Source of the DNA: Nocardiopsis sp. MG754419
GTDB taxonomy: Bacteria; Actinomycetota; Actinomycetes; Streptosporangiales; Streptosporangiaceae
Assembly (NCBI RefSeq): GCF_018207095.1
Contig: NZ_QOCZ01000016.1
Location: forward strand, 1-56,025
Reading direction: 5' to 3'
DNA length: 56,025 nucleotides
Positions 23,766-31,306 of this stretch are shown here, piece after piece; the first letter of the stretch is position 1; each line of letters opens with the position of its first letter. The notes under the pieces are model-generated. The model was given only the letters and a program-made list of their open reading frames with translations. It ran no database searches and had not been told where the DNA came from. The position numbers were made by a program, and so were the translations under genes.

Positions 23766-24434
23766 GTGAGCGGTGAAGCCGAGGATGCGCGGAAGCGGAT
23801 CAGGGTCTTCCTCGTCGATGACCATGAGGTCGTCCGGCGTGGTGTGGCCTCGCTTCTGGAGACCGAGGACGACATGACGGTGGTCGGCGAGGCCGGGACC
23901 GCCGAACAGGCGCTGGCGCGGATCCCCGTCGTCCTGCCCGACGTCGCGGTCCTGGACGTGCGGTTGCCCGGTGGTTCGGGGGTTCAGGTCTGCCGGGAGA
24001 TTCGGTCCGACCACCCCGAGATCGCCTGCCTCATGCTCACGTCCTTCGCCGACGAGGACGCCCTGTACGACGCCGTCATGGCCGGAGCCGCCGGCTACGT
24101 GCTCAAGCAGATCCACGGCGCCGACCTGGTCGGCGCGGTGCGCACCGTCGCCGCCGGCGGTTCGCTCCTGGACTCGGGGAGCACGGGCGCGATGTTGGAG
24201 CGCCTGCGCGGCAGCCAGGCCGAGCCCGACCCCCTCGCGGAACTGACCCCGCAGGAGCGGCAGATCCTCGATCTCATCGGGGAGGGCATGACCAACCGGC
24301 AGATCGGTGAGCGGCTGTACCTGGCGGAGAAGACCGTGAAGAACTACGTGTCCGCGCTGCTGGCCAAGCTCGACCTCAAACGCCGGACCCAGGCCGCGGT
24401 CCTGGTCGCCGAGCTCCGCGGGCGCCGTTACTGA
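23766..24434 (+). CDS. Orphan NarL-type response regulator, DevR/DosR-like
   Basis: A 222-residue regulator: receiver domain (RVFLVDDHEVVRRGV, Asp in VAVLDVRLPGGSG, Lys in GYVLKQIHG) and LuxR helix-turn-helix (LTPQERQILDLIGEGMTNRQ, then KTVKNYVSALLAKL). The stretch DAVMAGAAGYVLKQIHGADL and the SLLDSGST linker are much like the dormancy regulator DevR/DosR. No kinase gene adjoins it, so it is an orphan that may be phosphorylated by a distant DosS/DosT-type haem kinase. The start GTG at 23766 has GGGAGGACC upstream. A terminator follows. Confidence 0.85.
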   Translation: MSGEAEDARKRIRVFLVDDHEVVRRGVASLLETEDDMTVVGEAGTAEQALARIPVVLPDVAVLDVRLPGGSGVQVCREIRSDHPEIACLMLTSFADEDALYDAVMAGAAGYVLKQIHGADLVGAVRTVAAGGSLLDSGSTGAMLERLRGSQAEPDPLAELTPQERQILDLIGEGMTNRQIGERLYLAEKTVKNYVSALLAKLDLKRRTQAAVLVAELRGRRY

Positions 24435-24449
24435 CGCACCCCCCGCACC

Positions 24450-24470
24450 GGCCCCTCCGTGGGAGGGGCC
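24450..24470 (+). terminator. Terminator after the DevR-like gene
   Basis: GGCCCCTCC and its complement (9 bp) with a 3-nt loop, 16 bp after the stop. Confidence 0.7.
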
Positions 24471-24507
24471 TGTCGCTCGCCCGGGCGACCTGGGAGGATG
24501 AAGACTT

Positions 24508-24540
24508 CCTCATGTTCGCTTCATCCTGTCTTCCTGTCCT
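24508..24540. promoter_or_regulatory. Three 11-bp tandem units, candidate OmpR-type regulator site
   Basis: CCTCATGTTCG, CTTCATCCTGT and CTTCCTGTCCT follow each other without a gap, about 20 bp upstream of the start at 24560. Spacing of one helical turn is typical for OmpR/PhoB-type regulators. A matching array is found at 27402. Confidence 0.5.
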
Positions 24541-24559
24541 GCGGTGAGGCTCGGTCGGT

Positions 24560-24937
24560 ATGAGATCTCCTCTGGTGCCCGTGGTCACCGGGGCGTTGAC
24601 GGTCGTCCTCGTGGCGACCGCGGCCCTGGTCTGGGCACTGTTCCTGCGTACCCCGGACCCGGCACCGGCCACGGAGGTGGTGGTCGGCGCCTCACCCGAG
24701 GGCGCCACCGCCGAGCCCACCGACGACGACGTGGTCTCCCCTCCCCCACCGGTCACCGAGGAGTCCACCGAACCGGAGCCGGAGCCCGAACCCGCTCCGG
24801 AACCCTCGCCGACCGGGTTCCCGTTCGACTGCCTCGACGGGCACTCCGGCCAGGAGCACTGGGACGAGGACACCTGGGACGACTGGTGGGAGACCTGCCT
24901 GGACGCGCGGTTCGGGGACGACGACCATGACGACTGA
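24560..24937 (+). CDS. Small membrane-anchored protein ahead of a two-component system
   Basis: A 125-residue protein with one N-terminal membrane segment (VVTGALTVVLVATAALVWALF, about residues 8-28), a Pro/Glu-rich spacer (EPEPEPEPAPEPSP) and a small C-terminal domain rich in Trp, Asp and His (FDCLDGHSGQEHWDEDTWDD, then WWETCLDARFGDDDHDD) with two cysteines. The acidic His/Asp end could bind metal. It overlaps the kinase gene by 11 bp, so it is likely to be an extracytoplasmic accessory or sensor partner of that kinase. Family not recognised. Confidence 0.7.
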   Translation: MRSPLVPVVTGALTVVLVATAALVWALFLRTPDPAPATEVVVGASPEGATAEPTDDDVVSPPPPVTEESTEPEPEPEPAPEPSPTGFPFDCLDGHSGQEHWDEDTWDDWWETCLDARFGDDDHDD

Positions 24938-26555
24938 TCGTGACGGCTCCCCCGACGCCACCACCGTCCGGGTCCCTCGGGGCGGCCGGTCCGCGGGCGA
25001 CTCCGGGTCCACCTCCCTCTTCCCCACCCTGGTGCTGCGCGGCCCCCAGCCCGAACTCCCGCACCATCGGCGCGTCCCCGCCCGGCTGATCATCATGGCC
25101 TGGGTGGTCCTGCTCATGGCCGCCGTCCTGTTGTCGGTCAACGTCGTCACCTGGAGCGCGCTCACCGCGCGGATGGACGAACGCGTCGACCGGGCCCTGA
25201 ACCAGGAGACCGGAGAGTTCGAGGAGTTCGCGTCCGTGGGCATCGATCCGCGGACCGCGGAACCCTTCACCGACGTGGGCTCGCTCATCCGGGTCCACCT
25301 GGAACGGCAGTACCCCGACGACTCCGAGATCCTCTTCGGCTGGGTCGACGAGGGCGCGAGCGCCGAGACACCCCGGCGGCGGGCGGGCGCCCCCGACGGC
25401 GGGGAGGAGACGACGGTCGCACCCGGGCGGATCCGACAGGGCCAGGACCCACCGCACGACCTGTCCGCCGACCCGGAGGCCGTGGAGGCCGTCCTGGGTT
25501 CCGAGGACGCCCGAGGCGTCCTCGACACCCCGGCGGGGCCGGTGGAGTGGCAGAAGGTCCGCGCGCTCCCCCCGGAGGGTGTGGAGGGCCCCGCCGGATG
25601 GTTCGTGATCGGCTACTTCACCGAGGAGGACCGCGCCGCCACCCACGCCACGATGGGCACGATCGCCCTGGTGAGCACGCTCGGCCTGCTGGCCGCGGGC
25701 ACCGCGGCCTGGTGGGTGGCCGGACGCATCCTCGCGCCGGTCCGCCTGGTCCGTCGCACCGCCGCGGCGATCGGCGAGGAGGACCTCACCCAGCGCATCG
25801 AGGTGTCCGGTCGGGACGACATCGCCGCCCTGGCGGAACAGTTCAACAGCATGCTGGACCGGTTGGAGGGGGCGTTCACCGCGCAACGACGGTTCGTCGA
25901 CGACGCCGGCCACGAACTGCGCACCCCGATCACCATCGTGCGCGGCCACCTCGAACTCATGGGCGACTCCCCCGAGGAGCGCGAGGAGGTGGTCCGTCTG
26001 GTCACCGACGAGCTGGACCGGATGGGCCGGATCGTGGAGGACCTGTTGCTGCTCGCCAAGGCACAGCAACCCGACTTCGTCCGACCCGAGCCCGTCTCGT
26101 TGGCGGAGCTCACCAGCGACATCGACGCGAAGATCCGCCCCCTGGGCGACCGTTCCTGGCGGTTGGAGTCCGTGGCCGAGGGCACCGCCCGCCTCGACCC
26201 CCAGCGCATCACCCAGGCCATGGTGCAGTTGGCCGCGAACGCGGTCCGCTACGGCCCCGAGGGATCCTCGGTGCGGATCGGTTCGGCGCTGGTGGGCTCG
26301 GACGTCCGCCTGTGGGTGTCGGACCAGGGCGCGGGCATCCCCGCCGAGGACCACGGACGTGTGTTCGCGCGCTTCTCCCGAGGCGGGCGGACCGCCCGGG
26401 GCGGTGACGGTGGCGCCGGGCTGGGTCTGGCCATCGTCCGGGCCATCGCCGAAGCCCACCACGGTCGGGTCGACCTGCGCTCGACCCCCGGCCACGGATC
26501 CACGTTCACCCTGGTCATCCCGGTCGACCGCACCACCGGAAGGGAGCACGCGTGA
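24927..26555 (+). CDS. Sensor histidine kinase (HisKA, HAMP)
   Basis: A 542-residue membrane kinase: TM1 at about residues 52-74 (RLIIMAWVVLLMAAVLLSVN), an extracytoplasmic domain of about 165 residues, TM2 near 240-260 (IALVSTLGLLAAGTAAWWVA), a HAMP linker, the phospho-His box DDAGHELRTPITIVRGHLEL, and a HATPase domain (N-box LAANAVRY, G1 SDQGAGIP, G2 GGAGLGLAIV). It is co-transcribed with the small membrane protein before it and the response regulator after it (GTGA overlap). The unusual order kinase-then-regulator is clear. Confidence 0.9.
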   Translation: MTTDRDGSPDATTVRVPRGGRSAGDSGSTSLFPTLVLRGPQPELPHHRRVPARLIIMAWVVLLMAAVLLSVNVVTWSALTARMDERVDRALNQETGEFEEFASVGIDPRTAEPFTDVGSLIRVHLERQYPDDSEILFGWVDEGASAETPRRRAGAPDGGEETTVAPGRIRQGQDPPHDLSADPEAVEAVLGSEDARGVLDTPAGPVEWQKVRALPPEGVEGPAGWFVIGYFTEEDRAATHATMGTIALVSTLGLLAAGTAAWWVAGRILAPVRLVRRTAAAIGEEDLTQRIEVSGRDDIAALAEQFNSMLDRLEGAFTAQRRFVDDAGHELRTPITIVRGHLELMGDSPEEREEVVRLVTDELDRMGRIVEDLLLLAKAQQPDFVRPEPVSLAELTSDIDAKIRPLGDRSWRLESVAEGTARLDPQRITQAMVQLAANAVRYGPEGSSVRIGSALVGSDVRLWVSDQGAGIPAEDHGRVFARFSRGGRTARGGDGGAGLGLAIVRAIAEAHHGRVDLRSTPGHGSTFTLVIPVDRTTGREHA

Positions 26556-27211
26556 GCCGCGTACTCATCGTCGAGGACGAGGAACGGATCGCCTCGTTCG
26601 TCCGCAAGGGCCTGACCGCCAACGGCTTCACCACCACCGTGGTCGGCACCGGTGGCGAGGCCGTGGACTACGCCGTCACCGGCGGTTTCGATCTGATGTT
26701 GTTGGACCTGGGGTTGCCCGACACCGACGGGTTCGACGTGCTGCGCCGGATCCGGTCGATGGGCGTGGACACCCCCGTGGTGATCCTGACCGCCCGGGAC
26801 GGGGTGCGCGACACCGTGACCGGGCTGGAGATCGGGGCCGACGACTACGTCACCAAACCCTTCCGCTTCGAGGAACTCCTGGCCCGGGTGCGCCTGCGGA
26901 TGCGCACCGAGCGCACCGCCGACCTGACGGTGCTGCACGCCGGCGGGCTGTCCCTGGACCTGCGCACGCGACGGGCGTCGGTGGCCGACCTGACCATGGA
27001 CCTGACCGCGCGCGAGTTCGCGTTGTTGGAGCTGCTCATGCGGCATCAGGGTCAGGTCCTGTCCCGGCAGCAGATGTTGTCGCACGTGTGGGGTTACGAC
27101 TACGACCCCGGGTCGAACGTGGTGGACGTGTTCGTGCGGGCGCTGCGCCGCAAGGTGGGCGCGGAGCGGATCGTCACGGTGCGGGGCATGGGGTACCGGT
27201 TGACGGGGTGA
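26552..27211 (+). CDS. OmpR/PhoB-type response regulator
   Basis: A 219-residue regulator with a receiver domain (VLIVEDEERIASFV, Asp in LMLLDLGLPDTDG, Lys in YVTKPFRFEELL) and a winged-helix effector (DLTAREFALLELLMRHQGQV, then VVDVFVRALRRKVG). The GTG start overlaps the kinase stop by 4 bp and has GGAAGGGAG upstream. The tandem 11-bp units upstream of its own operon and of the DUF4956-VTC pair are good candidates for its targets. Confidence 0.92.
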   Translation: MSRVLIVEDEERIASFVRKGLTANGFTTTVVGTGGEAVDYAVTGGFDLMLLDLGLPDTDGFDVLRRIRSMGVDTPVVILTARDGVRDTVTGLEIGADDYVTKPFRFEELLARVRLRMRTERTADLTVLHAGGLSLDLRTRRASVADLTMDLTAREFALLELLMRHQGQVLSRQQMLSHVWGYDYDPGSNVVDVFVRALRRKVGAERIVTVRGMGYRLTG

Positions 27212-27401
27212 GCGGAGCGCACCGCCCGCCACCCTGGATCCGTGACGGGTGACGGACACTCGGATGAACGATGACCGGAACACACCGCCGACCCCACCGC
27301 ACCGGTGACCGATGAGGGACGAGCAGGTGACGCTCCCCCCGGTGCCGGGTGACCGCACGACGCGGGTCCGGGTGAGCCCCGGATGACGTCGATGAGGGTT
27401 T

Positions 27402-27434
27402 CCTCATCGAGGGCTCATGGTCGCCTCACCGCCG
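27402..27434. promoter_or_regulatory. Three 11-bp tandem units upstream of the DUF4956-VTC pair
   Basis: CCTCATCGAGG, GCTCATGGTCG and CCTCACCGCCG are adjacent 11-mers sharing a CTCAT/CTCAC core. They match the array at 24508 in core, spacing and distance to the gene. Confidence 0.5.
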
Positions 27435-27452
27435 GTGCCCAGGATGTCGACC

Positions 27453-28058
27453 ATGATCTGGTTCGCGTTGGCGGTCGACCTGACCGCGATCACGGTGTTG
27501 TCCTACGTCCTCTACTTCCGTCGGCACGGCCGCCGGGACCTGCTGCTGGCCTACGTGGCGCTGAACATCGGCATCTTCGCCGTGGTGTCGATGCTGGCCC
27601 GCCAAGAGGTGGGACTGGCGGTCGGCTTCGGACTGTTCGGGGTGCTGTCGATCCTGCGGCTGCGCTCGGACCTGATCAGCCAGGGCGAGATCGGCTACTA
27701 CTTCGTGGCCATCGCCCTGGGCCTGGTCAACGCCATCGCCCCACCGCTCCTCATGGTGGGGCTGAACGTCCTGTTGCTGGGCTCCCTGTACGTGGCGGGC
27801 CACCCGAGGCTGTTGCCCCGGACCCAACGACGGATCATGACGCTGGACGTCGTGCACGAGGACCCCGTGGCGCTCCGCCAGGACCTGGAGGGCCGGCTCC
27901 GGGGCCGGGTACGGCACGTGGAGGTCACCGAGGTGGACTACGTGCGCGACCTCATGGTGCTGGACGTGCGGTTCCAGGAACCCGGGACGGGGCCCGTCCC
28001 GGGCCCGTCGGCGCGCGAGCGCCGCCACCCCATGCCCGCCTGGTGGGGTGAGCGATGA
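27453..28058 (+). CDS. DUF4956 membrane protein
   Basis: A 201-residue protein with four hydrophobic segments (MIWFALAVDLTAITVLSYVL; LLAYVALNIGIFAVVSML; LAVGFGLFGVLSILRL; VAIALGLVNAIAPPLLMVGL) and the conserved RLRSDLISQGEIGYYF loop of DUF4956, then a cytosolic C-terminal domain. DUF4956 proteins are typically encoded beside VTC-type polyphosphate polymerases, as here. The ATG at 27453 is chosen because AGG lies 9 nt before it and homologues start there; ATG 27444 is possible. The next gene overlaps by 4 bp. Confidence 0.85.
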   Translation: MIWFALAVDLTAITVLSYVLYFRRHGRRDLLLAYVALNIGIFAVVSMLARQEVGLAVGFGLFGVLSILRLRSDLISQGEIGYYFVAIALGLVNAIAPPLLMVGLNVLLLGSLYVAGHPRLLPRTQRRIMTLDVVHEDPVALRQDLEGRLRGRVRHVEVTEVDYVRDLMVLDVRFQEPGTGPVPGPSARERRHPMPAWWGER

Positions 28059-28981
28059 ACCCCTCCCCGGGCATCGACCCGGCCGTGTCCCCCACCAGCG
28101 GTGCCCCCACCGCGCCGCACGACCACTCCCCCGGGCTCACCCCGGGCCAGGCGCCGCCCGGCCTGGAGGGCCTGCGACCCCTGTCGCTCGCGGAGATCAA
28201 CGCCCGCGCCGCCCTGGTCACCCGGACCTGTCGCAAGTACCTGGTGCCCACCGGGCTCGTTCGGGAGCTGTTCTCGGGGGCGGAACGGGACTTCGGCGTG
28301 CTGGAGATCGACGGACGCAACTCCTTCCTCTACTCGTCCACCTACCTGGACACCCCGGACCTGCGCACCTTCCACGACCACCGACAGGGGCGACGACTGC
28401 GGTACAAGGTACGCACCCGCACCTACGTGAACACCGGAACGAGGATGTTCGAGGTGAAGGTGCAGGGGGCCCGCGGGATCACCGACAAGGTCCGCGTGGA
28501 GGTCCCCGCGGACGCGCCCTCGGACCGCCTGACCCTGCGGACCCGGGAGTTCCTCGACCGCTCGCTGGCCGGCTACCGGATGACCGCGCCGGACACACTG
28601 GTGCCCGCGGCCGTGACGGACTACCGCCGGTCCACGGTGGCGTCGTTCTGCGGACGCGAACGGGTGACGGTCGACACGGAGTTGGAGGGGCACCGGGGCG
28701 ACTGGTCGGTGCGGATGCGCCCGGACGTGGTGCTGTTGGAGGTCAAGACCCGGGGCGGACTGACCCGGACCGAGCGCCGTCTGCACGAACTGGGGGTACG
28801 GGAGGCACGGTTCAGCAAGTACGCCGCGGCGCTGTCCGCGCTGGAACCCCGGCTTCGAGGCAACCCTTGGCTCCGGGCCATGGGCCGTTGCCTGGACCAT
28901 CCGGGACCGAGGAGGAACCCGTCGACGGAAACGCGAGCGCAGGTCAGGGCCGTCGCGGATGCTTACGGAGGTTTCACGTGA
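28055..28981 (+). CDS. VTC-domain polyphosphate polymerase
   Basis: A 308-residue protein with a VTC tunnel domain (residues 50-275): TCRKYLVP, YLDTPDLRTFHDHRQGRRLR, YKVRTRTY, MFEVKVQ, VLLEVKT and FSKYAA provide the basic and acidic residues expected to bind nucleotide, phosphate chain and metal. In yeast Vtc4 this domain makes polyphosphate from ATP; bacterial forms pair with DUF4956. The first 45 residues are a Pro-rich lead. The start ATG overlaps the DUF4956 stop (ATGA). The stop codon lies inside a parS-like site. Upstream tandem repeats suggest control by the neighbouring two-component system. Confidence 0.87.
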   Translation: MNPSPGIDPAVSPTSGAPTAPHDHSPGLTPGQAPPGLEGLRPLSLAEINARAALVTRTCRKYLVPTGLVRELFSGAERDFGVLEIDGRNSFLYSSTYLDTPDLRTFHDHRQGRRLRYKVRTRTYVNTGTRMFEVKVQGARGITDKVRVEVPADAPSDRLTLRTREFLDRSLAGYRMTAPDTLVPAAVTDYRRSTVASFCGRERVTVDTELEGHRGDWSVRMRPDVVLLEVKTRGGLTRTERRLHELGVREARFSKYAAALSALEPRLRGNPWLRAMGRCLDHPGPRRNPSTETRAQVRAVADAYGGFT

Positions 28982-28984
28982 AAC
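28971..28984. promoter_or_regulatory. parS chromosome-partition site
   Basis: GTTTCACGTGAAAC is the 14-bp palindromic parS core used by ParB in Streptomyces and many bacteria; with flanks it reads GGTTTCACGTGAAACA, one mismatch from the 16-bp consensus. It spans the last codons and stop of the VTC gene. Confidence 0.85.
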
Positions 28985-29034
28985 ATCGGGTCCGGTGCCC
29001 GTGACCCGGCCCCGGGCACCCCTTCAGGGGCGGC

Positions 29035-29062
29035 CGCCGCCTCGTAACCGGTCGAGGCGGCG
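29035..29062 (+). terminator. Terminator of the DUF4956-VTC operon
   Basis: A 10-bp stem CGCCGCCTCG with its complement and an 8-nt loop, about 55 bp past the VTC stop. Confidence 0.6.
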
Positions 29063-29172
29063 ACCTCGCCGCGAGCCCCCTCCCGCTACAAGAGGGCGAA
29101 CACGACCCCCCAATGTTGTCACCTGCCACCCCGCGGGTCCAGACCGGTGGCCGAACCCCGCCATTTCCGGTC

Positions 29173-29475
29173 TCACCGGATCCCGGGATGACTGAGGGCA
29201 CGGGCGACCCGGCGCCAGTCCACGTCGCCCAACCCGCCCGCACCGAGGTCCTCCACCACGGCCTTCAGGGTGCGCAGGTCGAAGTCGTCGCTGACCGGGG
29301 AGGTCCCGTCGCGGTGGTCGCGCACCAGTTCGGTGACGTAGACCCGCAGGTGCTCCGAACCGCGCCCTGCCTGCTCCCGGGCCCGGGAGTGCCAGCGGGC
29401 GTCGTGCGGGATCCATGCCTCGATGACCTCGGTGGGATCCGGCTGGACCGGAGGCACTAGGACCATCCGATCCAC
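29173..29475 (-). CDS. Hypothetical protein of about 100 residues
   Basis: Up to 100 residues (GTG at 29475; ATG at 29466 gives 97). It is a soluble, mixed-charge sequence: a proline-rich start (MVLVPPVQPDPTEVIEAWIP), then HLRVYVTELVRDHRDGT and DFDLRTLKAVVEDLGAGGLG, with a helical end. I do not recognise it. It overlaps the end of the zinc-ribbon mini-gene by about 10-19 bp and should be translated with it. Confidence 0.6.
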   Translation of the reverse strand: MDRMVLVPPVQPDPTEVIEAWIPHDARWHSRAREQAGRGSEHLRVYVTELVRDHRDGTSPVSDDFDLRTLKAVVEDLGAGGLGDVDWRRVARALSHPGIR

Positions 29476-29570
29476 GTCGACGACCAGGCGCGGACGCCCA
29501 GGATGCGTAGGCAGTTACGGCACTTCTGGTTCACGCCGCCGTTCCAGGACCCGCAGTAGTCGCAGTACAC
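29457..29570 (-). CDS. 37-residue zinc-ribbon mini-protein
   Basis: GTG start at 29570 with AGGAG 5 nt upstream. The product starts MYCDYCGSWN and has two CxxC knuckles, Cys3/Cys6 and Cys17/Cys20 (KCRNCLRI), spaced as in a zinc ribbon, then a tryptophan-rich tail (WSSTWIGWS). The good ribosome site, the Cys pattern and overlap with the next gene argue that it is real. Function unknown; it may be a metal-binding or nucleic-acid-binding cofactor of the following protein. Confidence 0.65.
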   Translation of the reverse strand: MYCDYCGSWNGGVNQKCRNCLRILGVRAWSSTWIGWS

Positions 29571-29747
29571 GTGAGCTCCTCCCCTGGCCTGTTCATGCCG
29601 ACGGTAAAGGTAATCGGCCCCCGGTAGGGGCGGAATGGGACAAGTACCCCCCTCGCGGTGTCGGCCCTCACGATCGGACCGGCCCGGGGCACCGGCGCGT
29701 GAAAGGATTTCGAGGACACCCGAACACGGCCGAACAGGTGATGCCCC

Positions 29748-30371
29748 ATGCTGTCCACGGAGAAGATCGGCGACTTCCTGGACCGGTTGTCCGCCCGAGA
29801 ACCCACCCCCGGCGGTGGGGCCGCGGCCGCACTGCACGCGGCGCAGGGAGCGGCCCTGGTCGCCATGGTCGCCCGGTACAGCACCGGCGCGAAGTACGCC
29901 GACCACGCCGACGCGATCGCGCGGTGCACCGAACGCGCCGACGCTCTGACGGCCCGGTCCCTGGAACTGGCCGACGAGGACGAGGCGGCGTTCGCCTCGG
30001 TGGGCGCGGCCTACGGTCTGCCGAGGGACACCGACGCCGCCAAGGCCGTGCGGAAGGCGGCCATCGCGCGCGCCACCGCCGGCGCCGCCGTGCCCCCGGC
30101 CGAGGTGGTCGCGGTCGCACGGGAGATCGTCGCGCTGGCCGCGGACCTGCTGCCCATCGGCAATCGCAACGTCATCACCGACGTCGCGGCCGGCGCGGAG
30201 GCGGCCCGGGCGGCGGCCACCACCAGCCGGGTCAACATCGAGATCAACCTCGCCGGGGTCGAGGACCCGGAACTCCGCTCCCGGTTGGAGACCGCCGCGA
30301 CCGATGTCGACGCCCTCGTCGAGGCGGCCGACCGGGTGACGGCTCGGGTGCGGGAGGTGATCCGTCGATGA
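29748..30371 (+). CDS. Cyclodeaminase/cyclohydrolase (FchA-like methenyl-THF cyclohydrolase)
   Basis: A 207-residue all-helical protein of the formiminotransferase-cyclodeaminase C-terminal family. It has the signature PTPGGGAAAALHAAQGAALVAMVARYS near residues 20-46 and the LLPIGNRNVITDVAAGAEAA block near 139-158. Family members act as formimino-THF cyclodeaminase or, as FchA in clostridia, as methenyl-THF cyclohydrolase (5,10-methenyl-THF to 10-formyl-THF). Overlap (ATGA) with a FolD homologue that lacks its cyclohydrolase lysine makes the FchA role the better guess. The start ATG at 29748 has ACAGGTGA upstream. Confidence 0.85.
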   Translation: MLSTEKIGDFLDRLSAREPTPGGGAAAALHAAQGAALVAMVARYSTGAKYADHADAIARCTERADALTARSLELADEDEAAFASVGAAYGLPRDTDAAKAVRKAAIARATAGAAVPPAEVVAVAREIVALAADLLPIGNRNVITDVAAGAEAARAAATTSRVNIEINLAGVEDPELRSRLETAATDVDALVEAADRVTARVREVIRR

Positions 30372-31210
30372 CGGCACGGTCGTGGTCCGGCAAGGAGATC
30401 GCGGCGGAGATCCGTCGGTGGAGCGCGGATCGGGCCGCCGCCCTGGCCGCCCGGGGCACACCGCCCCGGCTCGCCGTGGTGGTGGCCACCGACGACGGGG
30501 GAAGCGCCTGGTACGTGCGCTCGATCGCCCGCGCGGCGGAGAAGGCGGGGATCGTCTGCGACGTGGTGGACCTGGGCGCGGACGCGTCGGCGAAGGTCCT
30601 CGGGGACCGTCTCGACGCTCTGAGCCGGGACCCCGCGGTGCACGGGATCATCCTGCAGACCCCGCTCCCCGCGGGGGTCTCGGCGGCCGAACTCGCCGAG
30701 AGGATCGCCGTCGCCAAGGACGTGGACGGCGCCAACCCCGCCTCGCTCGGGCGGCTGGTGGCGGGTCTGCCGGCGTTCGCACCGGCGACGGCGGAGGCCG
30801 TCGTGACGCTCCTGGAGCACCACGGGGTCGCGCTGGAGGGTGCGGAGGTCGCGGTGGTGGGCCGATCCACGGTGGTCGGCAAACCCCTGGCCCACCTGCT
30901 GATGGACCGGAACGCCACGGTCACCGTCGGCCACTCACGGACCAGGGACCTGCCCCGGGTGACCTCCCGCGCGGACGTGCTGGTCGCCGCCGTGGGCCGC
31001 CCCGCACTGGTGGGCGCCGAACACGTGCGCCCGGGAGCGGTGGTGGTCGACGTGGGCACCAACCCGACCGAGGACGGCGGCCTGGTCGGTGACGTCGACG
31101 CCGACGCGGTGTCCGGGCGGGCCGAGGCCCTGACCCCGGTGCCCGGTGGCGTGGGGCCCGTGACCACGGCGCTGTTGCTGCGGCACACGGTGGAGGCCGC
31201 CTCACGCTGA
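30368..31210 (+). CDS. FolD-like methylene-THF dehydrogenase lacking the catalytic lysine
   Basis: A 280-residue FolD-fold protein. FolD normally oxidises 5,10-methylene-THF and hydrolyses the methenyl product. Here the active-site Tyr49 is kept (SAWYVRSI), but the lysine four residues later (Lys54 in E. coli, Lys56 in human) is Ile53. Gln97 (IILQTPLP) and Asp118 (VAKDVDGAN) are present, as are the NADP site (VVGRSTVVGKPLAHLL) and the end PGGVGPVTTALLL. Loss of this lysine is known to abolish cyclohydrolase and spare dehydrogenase, so this is probably a mono-functional dehydrogenase paired with the FchA-like gene it overlaps. Confidence 0.85.
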   Translation: MTARSWSGKEIAAEIRRWSADRAAALAARGTPPRLAVVVATDDGGSAWYVRSIARAAEKAGIVCDVVDLGADASAKVLGDRLDALSRDPAVHGIILQTPLPAGVSAAELAERIAVAKDVDGANPASLGRLVAGLPAFAPATAEAVVTLLEHHGVALEGAEVAVVGRSTVVGKPLAHLLMDRNATVTVGHSRTRDLPRVTSRADVLVAAVGRPALVGAEHVRPGAVVVDVGTNPTEDGGLVGDVDADAVSGRAEALTPVPGGVGPVTTALLLRHTVEAASR

Positions 31211-31306
31211 CCCCGCCTGGTCGGAGCGCACCGGCCCTACGGTGCGGGCCGACACGGCGGGCGCACGGGACGGCGGCCCCGGTCTCCGAGGCCGCCGTAG
31301 CGGCCC

